A stretch of 64,000 nucleotides of DNA from an uncultured Acidobacteriota bacterium (GCA_903873705.1 CAIQPK010000090.1:1-64000); one strand, 5' to 3'; counted from the first letter of the stretch, positions 10,999 to 20,506 are shown. Numbers and translations: made by a program. The notes: generated from the sequence alone by a model not told the origin.

Positions 10999-11394
10999 TT
11001 ACCGCTTGCTGAACTGGAAGCGAGCGCGAGCGCCCTTCTGGCCGTACTTCTTGCGTTCCTTGCCGCGCGAATCGCGGGTGACCATGCCGCCAGCCTTGAG
11101 CGTCTTGCGGAGCTCAATGTTGAAGAGCATGAGGGCGCGAGCGATGCCGAGCTTGACGGCATCGGCCTGGCCCATGACGCCGCCGCCCTTGACCGTGGTC
11201 AGGACGTCGAAGGTCTCGTTGATGTCGGCGATGCCGAGCGGCTTTTTGGCCGCGGCGCGCTGCTGCTCGGTGACGAAGTACTCATCGAACTGCTTGCCGT
11301 TGACGGTGAACTTGCCGGAGCCGGGGCGCAGGAAGACGCGGGCGATTGCGCTCTTGCGGCGGCCGGTACCGTAGTACTGAATCAGGTCTGCCAT
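10999..11394 (-). CDS. rpsI: 30S ribosomal protein S9
   Basis: 131 aa, normal length. Conserved S9 features: [19 protein letters not shown] at the start, [14 protein letters not shown], and the C-terminal [17 protein letters not shown] whose KR end reaches the decoding centre. ATG at 11394 follows AAGAGGATTC. It is the second gene of the rplM-rpsI pair on the minus strand, with an intergenic heptad-repeat array of about 90 bp between them. Confidence 0.98.
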   Translation of the reverse strand: MADLIQYYGTGRRKSAIARVFLRPGSGKFTVNGKQFDEYFVTEQQRAAAKKPLGIADINETFDVLTTVKGGGVMGQADAVKLGIARALMLFNIELRKTLKAGGMVTRDSRGKERKKYGQKGARARFQFSKR

Positions 11395-11408
11395 GTTGAA
11401 TCCTCTTA

Positions 11409-11500
11409 GGGGCCAGGGCTCAGGGGCCAGGGTCCAGAAAACTTTGGTGAAGCGAAACTGTTTGGCTCACTGGGCCCTGTAACCTGGGCCCTGAACCCTA
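11409..11500. repeat. Heptad-repeat inverted array between rplM and rpsI
   Basis: Left arm 11409-11435 repeats a 7-bp unit of the form GGNCAGG. Right arm 11470-11499 repeats CTGNNCC and runs into the rplM stop codon. A core of 17 bp pairs at 15 positions. Read on the mRNA strand, the units after the stop are TAGGGTT then CAGGGCC and CAGGTTA at an exact 7-nt period. Confidence 0.8.
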
Positions 11501-11989
11501 CGCTACTGCCGGCTTCTTACCGTGGAGTACGAGCGGCATGCCGGTGCGGTGCATTTCGAGAGCGACGGGCTGCTGGGCGTGGTGCGGATGCTCGGAACCC
11601 TTGTAGACCTTGAGCTTGGTAGCCATCTGGCGGCCGAGCTTGGACTTGGGCAGCATGCCTTTGATCGCTTCTTCGAGAATCTTTTCAGGACGGCGGACGA
11701 GGAGCTTGGAGTACTCCTCCTCGCGCAGGCCGCCGGGGAAACCGGTGTAGCGGCGATAGAGCTTCTGGCCAGCCTTCATGCCGGTGAGGTGGATCTTCTC
11801 GGCATTGATGATGACGACGTGGTCCCCCATATCGATGTAGGGCGTGTACAGGGGGTTGGTCTTGCCGGCGAGCACGCTGGCGGCGTGGGACGAGAGGCGG
11901 CCGAGCGTCTGTCCGGCGGCGTCGATGACGAACCACTTACGCTTGATGTCTTTGCCGCTGGGGATGGTGGTGGTCTGATTCAGGTTCAA
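11498..11989 (-). CDS. rplM: 50S ribosomal protein L13
   Basis: 163 aa starting at TTG (11989). The start is decided by AAGGAG 8 nt upstream and by alignment of the N-terminus. L13 is an early-assembly 23S rRNA binder. Conserved blocks: [71 protein letters not shown] and [15 protein letters not shown]. The C-terminus extends about 15 residues beyond the usual end. It leads the rplM-rpsI operon after a long leader. Confidence 0.97.
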   Translation of the reverse strand: MNLNQTTTIPSGKDIKRKWFVIDAAGQTLGRLSSHAASVLAGKTNPLYTPYIDMGDHVVIINAEKIHLTGMKAGQKLYRRYTGFPGGLREEEYSKLLVRRPEKILEEAIKGMLPKSKLGRQMATKLKVYKGSEHPHHAQQPVALEMHRTGMPLVLHGKKPAVA

Positions 11990-12348
11990 CGGGGTTACTC
12001 CTTACATCTGCCGTCTTCGTGAGGCCTGCCCGGCTTGGTGCTCGAAGACTTTCTGGGCGAAGTGGTGGCGGCTGTTTCGCACAGGCACGATTGCCCGGAC
12101 GCGATGGAGCCGACGTTGCGGTGAAGCGCACAGAGCCCTGATGGTGCAGGAGGCTGGGGAGTGGGTGCTTTGGTCAGCGGGAGATGCTACCTTCCCTGCC
12201 CGACGGGTGGACTCACCACGATGTCCTGCCCCGCCAAACCGCAGATAAAACACACGGACAGGCAGACGCAGAACTGCGCGAGTCCTTAGGATAGGCGAGG
12301 TTCGGGGCGGCGTCAACAATTTTGGCGGGGTTTGGGGCGAAATGCGGG
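11990..12348. other. Leader/promoter region of rplM
   Basis: About 350 bp between the divergent rplM and TonB-C genes. No protein gene is supported in either direction. It must hold the rplM-rpsI promoter and a 5' leader, but I cannot point to convincing -35/-10 boxes or match a known L13 leader. Confidence 0.4.
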
Positions 12349-13203
12349 ATGATGGTGGGCATGATCAAGGCTTTTGGGGTTCTGGTGATGGCGGCGGCGG
12401 CGGTGGGTGCGTGCGGGCAGGATGCGGTGACGGCTGAGAAAGCGTTTCGGGATTCTATCGTAAACAGCAGGCAGTTTCTGCGTGGGTTGAACGGTGACAA
12501 TGTGGTGCGGTGGCGTTGGGATGGAAATGTGCTCGCTCAAGAGCCGCCGAAGCATCATTCGATGGCCATCTTCACGGTTCGCGGCATGAAGATAAAGGAC
12601 GGCAAGATGGAACTAACGGGCGAACGGCGCACCCTGCTGCGCAAACCCGACAAGAAGTTGATTTTGTCAGCTTCGGTGGACTCAGTGCGCGTCATCGTCG
12701 ATTTGGCCGGCGCGGATTCCAGCAGTCTCATTCCCAAACTGGCAGGATTGATCTTCTACTCGAACATTAAAGATGCGATCACCGACGTTCCTGCGGGTTA
12801 CCAATCGTTGCTTCCCGAGAAATCTGAACCATCGAAAAGCCCTATGCAAAATGTGAGTCAGTGCGATTGTTCTCACCCCAGAGCCGCGACCTGCGGTGCC
12901 GACACGGCCAACGGGAACATGGCGGGTGCAAAGCATCCGGAAATTGCATCATCTGTCGAGCCGGACTTTTCGGCACAGGCAGGCGCTCTGCATCAGCTTG
13001 GGAGAGCCAGTGCGCTGATCTCCCTAATAGTCACTGTCGAAGGCAAGCCGGATTTTCTTTGGATCGCACGCACCTCCGGCATTGAGGGATACGATGCCGT
13101 TGCACTCAAGACCGTGGAGCAATACACCTTCAAGCCAGCCACGTGTCACGGCGAGCCTGTACCAGTCGACCTCTATGTCGATGTGACCTTCGAAATTCGC
13201 TGA
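12349..13203 (+). CDS. Secreted protein with TonB C-terminal domain
   Basis: 284 aa from the ATG at 12349; ATGs at 12352 and 12361 are equally possible. An N-terminal signal sequence (KAFGVLVMAAAAVGACGQ) could be a lipoprotein or secretory signal. The middle (about 25-160) is not recognised. The C-terminal 75 residues match the TonB_C fold: ALISLIVTVEGKPDFLWI, SGIEGYDAVALKTVEQYTF, and VDLYVDVTFEIR. There is no proline-rich periplasm-spanning linker and no ExbB/ExbD gene nearby, so it is unlikely to be the energy transducer. Proteins of this kind are numerous in Acidobacteriaceae and their role is unknown. Lower GC3 than neighbours. Confidence 0.75.
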   Translation: MMVGMIKAFGVLVMAAAAVGACGQDAVTAEKAFRDSIVNSRQFLRGLNGDNVVRWRWDGNVLAQEPPKHHSMAIFTVRGMKIKDGKMELTGERRTLLRKPDKKLILSASVDSVRVIVDLAGADSSSLIPKLAGLIFYSNIKDAITDVPAGYQSLLPEKSEPSKSPMQNVSQCDCSHPRAATCGADTANGNMAGAKHPEIASSVEPDFSAQAGALHQLGRASALISLIVTVEGKPDFLWIARTSGIEGYDAVALKTVEQYTFKPATCHGEPVPVDLYVDVTFEIR

Positions 13204-13249
13204 GGCTTCGGTGCGCAAGCGGTTGGGTCAATTGATCGGCGCGGACAGA

Positions 13250-14989
13250 CTAGTGCTCGAGCTGCTGCGTCGTTGGCTGCTGGCCTAGCTTGGTGACGAG
13301 CGGCTTGGGAGTGCGGCGTTTGCGGGTGGTGGGGGGTGGGGTGGGTTCGCGGGGGTCGAGGCGGTAAAGGATCAGGAGGTTGCGGTCGGGGTCGTCCATG
13401 GCCGGGAAACTGGCTACGCGCTCGATGTCGTACTGCGAGGTGAGGGCGTCCATTTTGTCGTCGTCGAGCTCGTTCCAGGCGGCGTACCAACCGGGGTGGT
13501 AGGCCTTGACGCGGTCAGCGAGTTCCATAGTGCCGAAGTCGTCGTCGATGGAGGGGATGCCGGTCATCAGCGTCATATCTGAGCCGGAGATGGAGAGGAC
13601 GAGGTTGGGGTGGCTTTTGTCGGCGCGGACGATGCCGGCGATGCCTTCGGCGGCGGATTGCAGCGTGTAAGTGGGGTGCAGGGTGAAGTCGAGGGTCTGG
13701 AGGGCGTCGGGGATGATGATAGCCAGGGCGGTGACGGCGGCGAGCGCGGCGGCGATGATGCGCTTGGTGCGGGTGCGGGCTTCGCGAAAGCTGTCGAGGC
13801 CGAGCGCGACCAGCAGCGTGATGGGCAGCGCGACGACCAGGTAGTAACGCGGCTGCAGGTTGTTGTGATACGCGAGGAAGGCGAAGTAGCCGGCGGTCCA
13901 GAGCAGCAGCGCGGGGGTGAGGGGGTTGAGGAAGAGGCGCGGGCGGAGGAAGAGACCGGCGGCGATGATGGCGAAGAAGAGCGGGTAGAGGATGGGGCCC
14001 ATCCACATGCCGTCGGTGACGGTTTTGAGGATGACGGTGTAGAAGGGCTCGAGCTCAATGCCTGTGTAGGCGTTGGCTGAGAAGAGGTAGCGGTAGTCGG
14101 CGAGGAAGTGGGGGCGGACGATGAGGAAGAAGTAGCCGAGCCAGATGGCCGCGGCCATCGTAGCTGGGATGATAGCGAAGCGGATGGCGGTGCGGAAACG
14201 GTAGCCGGCGCGGGCGTAGAGCATCCAGGCGATGGCGGGGAAGAGGGCGACGCCGGTGGTCTTGGTGAGGACCATCGCGGGGAGGAGCAGGCCGAGGGCG
14301 AGGCTGGGGAAGAGGTTGTGGAGGTGACGGCGGAATGCGGGCTGGTGTGCCGGCAAACCTGCAGGTCTCTCCACTGCGCTGCGCTCCGGTCGAGATGACA
14401 GGGTTGGGGAGGGCTGGTGGCGATGCAGCGGGTGGAGGTAGGAGGCGGCGAGGAAGGCCAGTAGTGTGAGGCAAATCAGGAGGGGTTCGAGGATGGCCAT
14501 GCGCTCGAAGACGTAGAAAAAGGGGCTGACGGTGAGGAAGAGCACGGCAAGCGGGGCGGCCAGGGGGCGGGCGCTGGTGGCGGTGCGGGGGCGGGTGTGG
14601 CGGTCGAGCAGCCACCAGACGGCGACGAGCGTGATGGCGAAGATGACCAGCATGGCGGCGCGGGCGGAGGTCGTCGACACGCCGAAGAGGCGGAAGACGA
14701 TGACTTCCAGCAGGGGCCAGACCGGGAGTGCGGCGGCGGGGTTGAAGTCGCCGGGCCAGTACCAGTGACCGAAGAGGACCTGGCGGATGGCGGCGTCGCC
14801 GTACCAGCCTTCGTCGGTGTACTTGGACCAGTCGACCCAGGGGGAGTGGTTGGGGAAGTCGGCGGCGAGGTGGAGGAAGTGGAGCGCGAAGAAAATGGCC
14901 GCGATGGCGAGTAACGCCCAGCGCAGCGTCTTGGACAGCGCGAAGGCGCCGGAAGGAGCGTTGGCCGAATTGGGTGCGGAGTCGGGCAT
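13250..14989 (-). CDS. GT-C fold membrane glycosyltransferase (GT39/ArnT-like)
   Basis: 579 aa polytopic inner-membrane protein with about eleven hydrophobic helices up to residue 450, then a soluble C-terminal domain (about 455-560). The first periplasmic loop carries the acidic pair in YTDEGWYGDAAIR, the signature of lipid-phosphate-sugar-dependent GT-C enzymes that add sugars to lipids or proteins outside the membrane. The substrate cannot be predicted. It precedes no obvious partner but heads a 9-kb block of envelope-glycan genes. A run of about 20 residues rich in Arg/Ser/Glu near 200-220 is an unusual loop insertion. Start ATG at 14989 has only a weak ribosome site. Confidence 0.85.
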   Translation of the reverse strand: MPDSAPNSANAPSGAFALSKTLRWALLAIAAIFFALHFLHLAADFPNHSPWVDWSKYTDEGWYGDAAIRQVLFGHWYWPGDFNPAAALPVWPLLEVIVFRLFGVSTTSARAAMLVIFAITLVAVWWLLDRHTRPRTATSARPLAAPLAVLFLTVSPFFYVFERMAILEPLLICLTLLAFLAASYLHPLHRHQPSPTLSSRPERSAVERPAGLPAHQPAFRRHLHNLFPSLALGLLLPAMVLTKTTGVALFPAIAWMLYARAGYRFRTAIRFAIIPATMAAAIWLGYFFLIVRPHFLADYRYLFSANAYTGIELEPFYTVILKTVTDGMWMGPILYPLFFAIIAAGLFLRPRLFLNPLTPALLLWTAGYFAFLAYHNNLQPRYYLVVALPITLLVALGLDSFREARTRTKRIIAAALAAVTALAIIIPDALQTLDFTLHPTYTLQSAAEGIAGIVRADKSHPNLVLSISGSDMTLMTGIPSIDDDFGTMELADRVKAYHPGWYAAWNELDDDKMDALTSQYDIERVASFPAMDDPDRNLLILYRLDPREPTPPPTTRKRRTPKPLVTKLGQQPTTQQLEH

Positions 14990-15054
14990 CGGTTATAGGA
15001 CGATGTTCGGCTTGCGTTGTGGTGGCCGGAGCCAGGGTGTTGGGGGCTTAGGTC

Positions 15055-16107
15055 TTAGGATACGTTGCGCGGGGCGGATTGGTTCTCCACAGGCGCGATG
15101 CGGGCCATGGCGGCCTCTACCGTGAGGGGCGCGAGGGCGAACGCGAAGGGCAGGAAGATGCGGACTTCGTCGATCTTGCCGAGAACGCACCACAGCGCGG
15201 TAAAGATGGCTGCGCCGAGCAGCAGGCCCGTTTGCGGGCGGGTTGCGGCAAAGCGGCGCCGGATGATCTGCCAGGCGGCCCAGGCGCTGGGAATGATGAA
15301 GAGGAGGAAGGGCAGGATGCGGATGTGATCGGTGTAGTTGAGCAGGAGCTCGAAGACAGGGGAAGTACCGTAGGTGGCGTGGGGGTAGAGGACGTGCATG
15401 ACGTAGAGCTGGGTGAGACCGGCGGCGAGGGCAGCAGTGAGGCTCGCGATGAGTTGGGGCCAGCGGGAGAGGGTGGATTGAATTAAGTGGATCTCCGAGA
15501 TGGGCTTTTGAGAAATGAGGCAAGCGAGGGCAACGCCAAAGTTGAACGTCACCGCTACGTCCGCGCGAATAAAGCCCAGTGCGAGGGCGATGAGGATGAG
15601 GCTTAGAGCAGTGAGGATGGCTCCGATGGCGCCGCGGATGGGGAGGCGAAAGGTGCTGAGCCAGAGCGAGAGAGCAAGCAGCGCGGCGATGGTGAGGGTT
15701 TCGGGGCGCTGGTACCAGGTTAGCCAGGAGAGGGAGAGCTCGAGGAGGAGAACGAAAGCCGCCGCACCGAACCACTGTGCGGCGAGGCTGGCGTTGCGCC
15801 AGGTGCGCGAGCGAAGGAGCAGCGAGCGCAGTACGAAGGCGGCGGTGAGGAGGGCGACGAAGTCGATGACCGCGAGCGCGTGGCGCATGGCCAGCGGCGA
15901 GTGACGGGTGATCAGGTCTGCTACTTTGAGCACGCCGATGCGGTATTGCTCGGGGGCGGCAGTGCGGCCCTGCAGGGTGGCGTTCCAGATTTCGGGTTCG
16001 GCGTGGAACTCGCGGCTGTACTCCCAGTAGTCGAGGAAGACGGCAGCGATGGAGCCGAGGACGAGCAGGACCGAGAGTGGCCGGCGGGGCGAGGGTTCGG
16101 TTGTCAT
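15055..16107 (-). CDS. Polytopic membrane protein, unknown function
   Basis: 350 aa with about eight to nine hydrophobic helices. After a short basic N-terminus (TTEPSPRRPLS) comes the first helix, then a charged extracytoplasmic loop (YWEYSREFHAEPEIWN) and alternating helices to the end. I do not recognise a family; the topology resembles polymerases and GT-C-like proteins of surface polysaccharide pathways but no catalytic motif is visible. It lies 65 bp upstream of the GT-C gene on the same strand, so the two may be cotranscribed. Its TAA stop begins a short two-unit heptad repeat. Confidence 0.7.
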   Translation of the reverse strand: MTTEPSPRRPLSVLLVLGSIAAVFLDYWEYSREFHAEPEIWNATLQGRTAAPEQYRIGVLKVADLITRHSPLAMRHALAVIDFVALLTAAFVLRSLLLRSRTWRNASLAAQWFGAAAFVLLLELSLSWLTWYQRPETLTIAALLALSLWLSTFRLPIRGAIGAILTALSLILIALALGFIRADVAVTFNFGVALACLISQKPISEIHLIQSTLSRWPQLIASLTAALAAGLTQLYVMHVLYPHATYGTSPVFELLLNYTDHIRILPFLLFIIPSAWAAWQIIRRRFAATRPQTGLLLGAAIFTALWCVLGKIDEVRIFLPFAFALAPLTVEAAMARIAPVENQSAPRNVS

Positions 16108-16147
16108 GCGGTAAGGCAGCCTCCCGGTCGCGCGGTCTTGTTCGCGT

Positions 16148-17272
16148 TTATTCGTAGGAAAGAGCGTCGATGGGATCTTTGCGTGCGGCCTTAAGCGCGG
16201 GATAGAGGGCGCCGATCAGCGCGCCGACCATGGCGATGAGGACCGCGTTGATGACCCACTGTCCGGTGACCGCAAAGGCCATGGTGGGGAACTTGGAGTG
16301 GAGTATATGGCTGAGCAGAAACGTGGCGGCGACGCCCAGGACCGTGCCTACGATGGCGAGCAGGCCGGTTTCGCGCAGGACGACTGAGACGATGGCGAAG
16401 CGGGAAGCACCCATGGATTTGAGGATGCCGATTTCGCGGGTGCGCTCCATCACGGCCGTGTACATGGACTGGAAGATGACCAGGAAGCCGATGATGACGG
16501 CAATGCCGATGATGACGTTGAGCGCGATTTTGAAGCCGGGAAGGTGGTCTGGTGTGAGCCCGGCGAGGAACTCTTCCAGGGTTTCGACGTCGTACTGTTG
16601 CATGCCATCGGTGGAAAGAATGGCTTTGCGGACTGCCGACTGGATGGCGGACTTTTCCTCCGGCGTGGCTGCGTCGTCGGTGCGGAGATAGAAGGCACTG
16701 GCTTTTCCGGGTGTGCCGTCCATCTCGTCCATGGTTTCAAGCGGGATGAATTTGCGGGCGCCCTTGCCGTGCTCGAAGATGCCGGATATGCGGAACTCGC
16801 GGCCGAGGATCTTGATGTGGTCGCCGACCTGGTAGTGGGGGCCGGTGGCGGCCTGGAAGTCGTCGATGATGACGTCGTACGGGCCCTGGAAGGGGCCGCC
16901 GGCGACGAAGACGAAGGGGCGCAGAGCGTTGAAGCTGGCGAAGTCGATGCCGAAGATGTTTTCGACCGAGCTGCCTATGGTGAGCTTCACGTTGCCGGGA
17001 GCAGCGACCTGGACATGCGGGATGGTGCGCAGGACATCGGCTACCTTGACGCTGGCGCTGGCGGCGTTGCCTGTCATGAGTGCGCCAGAGGCGCCGGGGC
17101 GAACCAGGAGGTCCATGCCGATGCCGGAGTTCTGCGCTCGGCTGCCGCTGACCATGCCGAGCATGACCGCGGTGATCGAGAGGATCATAACGACTTCGAT
17201 GGCGACGGCAAAGGCACTGATGATGGAGCGCAGAGGACGATGGACAAGGTTGCCAAGGACGAGCTGATTCAT
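16148..17272 (-). CDS. ABC transporter permease, FtsX/MacB family
   Basis: 374 aa with the MacB/DevC layout: one N-terminal helix (about 18-40), a large periplasmic MacB_PCD domain (about 45-255), then three C-terminal helices of the FtsX domain. The cytoplasmic coupling sequence ERTREIGILKSMGASR is typical, and the end is LYPALKAARKDPIDALSYE. Such permeases power outer-membrane-directed export or lipoprotein release mechanically, with an ATPase of LolD/MacB type. No ATPase gene is adjacent; the nearest candidate is at 37430-38140. It overlaps the upstream polymerase-like gene by 4 bp (ATGA), so translation is probably coupled. Confidence 0.9.
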   Translation of the reverse strand: MNQLVLGNLVHRPLRSIISAFAVAIEVVMILSITAVMLGMVSGSRAQNSGIGMDLLVRPGASGALMTGNAASASVKVADVLRTIPHVQVAAPGNVKLTIGSSVENIFGIDFASFNALRPFVFVAGGPFQGPYDVIIDDFQAATGPHYQVGDHIKILGREFRISGIFEHGKGARKFIPLETMDEMDGTPGKASAFYLRTDDAATPEEKSAIQSAVRKAILSTDGMQQYDVETLEEFLAGLTPDHLPGFKIALNVIIGIAVIIGFLVIFQSMYTAVMERTREIGILKSMGASRFAIVSVVLRETGLLAIVGTVLGVAATFLLSHILHSKFPTMAFAVTGQWVINAVLIAMVGALIGALYPALKAARKDPIDALSYE

Positions 17273-18762
17273 GTGGTGGACACCGGGGAAACGAGGGACG
17301 GATCGGATGTGCCGAGCGCGAAGTTGCTCGGGCCGGTATGGAGGAATTGCTTGTTGAAGATGGAGCCAAGCATGGGCAGGGCGTAGGCGCAGACGTAGGC
17401 GGCCAGCACGTTCGTGAACAGGGCCTGACCGACAAGAGTCGGCGAGCCCCAGAGGGCGCCTTCGGCAGCGGCCCGGCTGATCAAAATGGTAGCAAGTACG
17501 CCGACCGGGTTCATGCGGACGTCGCCGATGACCGAATCGAGAATGATGAAGATGATCAGGAGCGTAACGGTTTCATAGACGAGGACGCCGTTGAAGAGGC
17601 CCTCACGATACGCGTCTGCGGAAGGGCTGAAGGAAACGCCGGTGGTGAAGTCGTCGTAGGGCAGGATGCCGATTTCATGACCGTAGGTATTGCCGTAATA
17701 AGGGACGGGCTTATTGGGATAAAAGACGTGCGGAATAATGTTGGTCCATCCCTCCTTGAGGGGACGTAAACCGTATGGGCCCTGGCGATCGGCGACGTCA
17801 ACGAGAGCGGAATCGAGGGAGATGAAGTCGAGGCGGTTGAGCAGGCTGAGACTCTTGTTGTAGTAGTGGACGTTGCCGAGAAGCTCCGCGTTACTTTCAT
17901 AGCTCTCGCGGACCTCATCCATGTGCGTCAGCATGTAGGCCGAAAGGGCGTAAGGCGATATGGCCGCCTGATAGCTGCGGCCGAACTGCGCGTAAGGCAC
18001 CAGAAATGTGACCAAAAAGAAGACGCCGAAGGCGAAAGAAGCGATATTGATCCAGTGCAGGCGGTATCCGAGCAGAGCAACCGTGATCCCCCATGCGAAG
18101 AAGGGGGAGATGAAGCCTTCCTTGGAGAAGTTGACCAGAGAGCCAGCGGCGAAGTAGAGCACCATAAGCAGCAATGGACCGGACATGCTGCGCCGTCCCT
18201 GGGTGCGGTGAAAGGTATACAGGACGCCGAGGATGAACGTCAGGATGGGAAAACGATTGGCCTGGACGAGAAACGAGTCGAAGGTGCCCTGGCCGCCGTA
18301 GTTGAAAAACGATAAATACAGCGTAATGATGACCGAAAGGGCCGCGCAGCCGATGTAAGCGCTGCGCATACTGTCGACGGGCATCATGTCAGAAATGAAA
18401 GCCCTGCGCGGACGGAAGCGGCGGCTGAAGATGGCGGCCGCGAGCATGGCGACCATGCCGAGAAGGTAGACTTCCGCAATGCGCGTGGGAGCGCGGAGGT
18501 TGGAGTCGGCGGGCTCACCGAGGATGGCCTTGACGGTCATGGGAAGAATGACGGTCAGAATGGCATTGAAACCGATGTAGGTGCCGGAGGGATACGGGAT
18601 GCCACCGGCAATATTGAAGCTGAATGCAGCTACCAGGATGAAGCAGAAGATGCAGCCGGCAAAGAAGGCATTGGTCCCTTCAAAGAGCTGAACGGCGAGC
18701 AGGACCGAAGCGAATATGAGCGCGTAGGAAAGGTTGACGCGCTCTGGAAACGGTATCCGCAT
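17269..18762 (-). CDS. O-antigen/oligosaccharide polymerase-like membrane protein
   Basis: 497 aa, about twelve hydrophobic helices with a large hydrophilic loop at about 285-400, the layout of Wzy-type and EpsG-like polymerases. The loop contains YYNKSLSLLNRLDFISLDSALVD and FYPNKPVPYYGNTYG; a similar ALLNR/LD pattern occurs in oligosaccharide-repeat polymerases of this topology. No definitive motif exists for Wzy, so the call rests on topology, length and neighbours (GT-C transferases, acyltransferase). It overlaps the ABC permease by 4 bp. Confidence 0.65.
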   Translation of the reverse strand: MRIPFPERVNLSYALIFASVLLAVQLFEGTNAFFAGCIFCFILVAAFSFNIAGGIPYPSGTYIGFNAILTVILPMTVKAILGEPADSNLRAPTRIAEVYLLGMVAMLAAAIFSRRFRPRRAFISDMMPVDSMRSAYIGCAALSVIITLYLSFFNYGGQGTFDSFLVQANRFPILTFILGVLYTFHRTQGRRSMSGPLLLMVLYFAAGSLVNFSKEGFISPFFAWGITVALLGYRLHWINIASFAFGVFFLVTFLVPYAQFGRSYQAAISPYALSAYMLTHMDEVRESYESNAELLGNVHYYNKSLSLLNRLDFISLDSALVDVADRQGPYGLRPLKEGWTNIIPHVFYPNKPVPYYGNTYGHEIGILPYDDFTTGVSFSPSADAYREGLFNGVLVYETVTLLIIFIILDSVIGDVRMNPVGVLATILISRAAAEGALWGSPTLVGQALFTNVLAAYVCAYALPMLGSIFNKQFLHTGPSNFALGTSDPSLVSPVSTT

Positions 18763-18883
18763 GGGAAGCCCAGTTTAGCAAAGAGCGGCCAGCGGGGCGG
18801 TTTTCGGCAGATGGCGCCCTGGTTCCGCGTAAGATGAAGGGAACGACATCTCTTACCGAACGCGACCACCAGGAGACGCAAAA

Positions 18884-20506
18884 GTGCCGATGGAAGCAGG
18901 AGCCGGCTCAAGGCGAGCGTGGCCGGCTGTGCAATGGTTGACGGCGGCGTGGGCGCTGGCGTTGGCGTATCTCTGCCTGGCGATGAACCACTTCTGGTTT
19001 TATGACGACGGCTTTATTACGCTGCGCTATGCGCGGCACCTGGTCGACGGTCTGGGTCCGCAGTGGAACCGCACGGGCGTTCCGGTGGAAGGCTTTTCGA
19101 GCCCGCTGCACCTGGTGCTGGTAGCAGCGCTGTTGAACATGGGTGCCGACCCGATCATGGCTGTGCGCGGGCTGAGCTTTGCTTTCCACGTGGTGCTGGT
19201 GATTTTTGTATGGAACTTTGTGCGGCGGAGCTCGGGTACCGAGGCCGGCGTGCTGGCCGCTGCGTTGATTGCCGCATCGTGGCCGCTTTTGCTGTGGGAC
19301 CTGGGCGGGCTTGAGACCGTGCCGTTCTGCGCCGTGGCGACGGTCGGGGTGATGGTGACATTGCGTTACCTGGAATCGGGCGCGCGTCGGGATATTGAGC
19401 TGGGCGGACTGCTGCTGGGCGTTGCGGTGTTCATGCGGCCGGATGGCGCGGTCTTTGCCGCCGTAGCGCTGGCGGCATGTTTGACGGCGGGCCGCAGGAG
19501 CATCCGGCGGCGGATTTTCGATGTGCTGATCGGCAGCGCGTTGTGCGGGATGATGGCCTTGCCCTGGGAGTTGTTCCGGATCCGGTACTATCATGCGCCG
19601 CTGCCGAATACCTACTACGCGAAGATTTACGGTGTGCCGCTGGGATGGCGGATCCACTCCGGGCTGGTGTACTGGCGGGTGTACCTGACCAAGGCGCCGT
19701 ATTTTGTGCTGGTTCTGGCGGTCGTTGTCGGGCTGATGGTGTGGAAGCAGAGAGTGAAGCGCTTCGACATGGCAGTGTGGGCGTGCATCGCAGCTTACGC
19801 GCTTTATGTGCTGGACTGCGGCGGCGACCATATGCTGGGGTTTCGGTTTATTGCGCCGGTGATTCCGCTGATGGCCGTGGCCCTGGTCCGCGGCGTCGCG
19901 CAGCTGGGATGGCTAAGGACGCCAGTGCGGGCGGCGGCTGTTTCCGCAGTGCTTCTGTTTATGACGGCGCGGCAGGCGGGGGTGTCGCTGCAGAACCCGA
20001 GGGTGCGCGATGGTGCGGGGATGTTTGCCGAAGAGGTGGGGCGCTACATCGATGCGCACTGGAAGCCGGGGTCAGTGGTGGCTTTGAATGTGGCGGGAGC
20101 GACGCCTTACTTTGCGGACAACCTGAACTACATCGACATGCTGGGCCTGAATGATGCCGCCATTGCGCAACGGCATCCGGTTCCCGTCAACGGGCCATGG
20201 GTAGACCTGGTGGGGCACGTGAAGGGTGATGGCGCAAGCGTGCTGGAACGGCGGCCGGAGTTCATCATCCTGGGCGGGCCCGTGGGATCGCTGGCCAACT
20301 ACGGGGGTCGGCGCTTCCTGGGCGATGACGAATTGATGCGTCTGCCGGGATTTGCGCTGCAGTACAAGCCCTGCGTGGTTCCACTGCGGCTGAGCGATTT
20401 CGCCTATCAGCAGCTTTCGCACTGGGTTCACGATCAGATGGTGACCTTCACTTACTATCAGCGGCGGGATCTGCGCGAGGCGTGTACGGCTCCAGCTACG
20501 CCTTAG
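18884..20506 (+). CDS. GT-C fold glycosyltransferase, AftB-like
   Basis: 540 aa starting at GTG 18884, chosen because AGGAG lies 8 nt upstream; the ATG at 18890 would be too far. Ten or so membrane helices are followed by a periplasmic C-terminal domain (about 350-540). The first loop has the acidic motif FYDDGFITLRYARHL and VEGFSSPLHLVL, shared with arabinofuranosyl/mannosyl transferases of the GT-C class such as AftB. The substrate is probably a polyprenyl-phosphate sugar; the acceptor is unknown. It is transcribed away from the polymerase-like gene and its end overlaps the convergent acyltransferase gene by 11 bp. Confidence 0.82.
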   Translation: MPMEAGAGSRRAWPAVQWLTAAWALALAYLCLAMNHFWFYDDGFITLRYARHLVDGLGPQWNRTGVPVEGFSSPLHLVLVAALLNMGADPIMAVRGLSFAFHVVLVIFVWNFVRRSSGTEAGVLAAALIAASWPLLLWDLGGLETVPFCAVATVGVMVTLRYLESGARRDIELGGLLLGVAVFMRPDGAVFAAVALAACLTAGRRSIRRRIFDVLIGSALCGMMALPWELFRIRYYHAPLPNTYYAKIYGVPLGWRIHSGLVYWRVYLTKAPYFVLVLAVVVGLMVWKQRVKRFDMAVWACIAAYALYVLDCGGDHMLGFRFIAPVIPLMAVALVRGVAQLGWLRTPVRAAAVSAVLLFMTARQAGVSLQNPRVRDGAGMFAEEVGRYIDAHWKPGSVVALNVAGATPYFADNLNYIDMLGLNDAAIAQRHPVPVNGPWVDLVGHVKGDGASVLERRPEFIILGGPVGSLANYGGRRFLGDDELMRLPGFALQYKPCVVPLRLSDFAYQQLSHWVHDQMVTFTYYQRRDLREACTAPATP

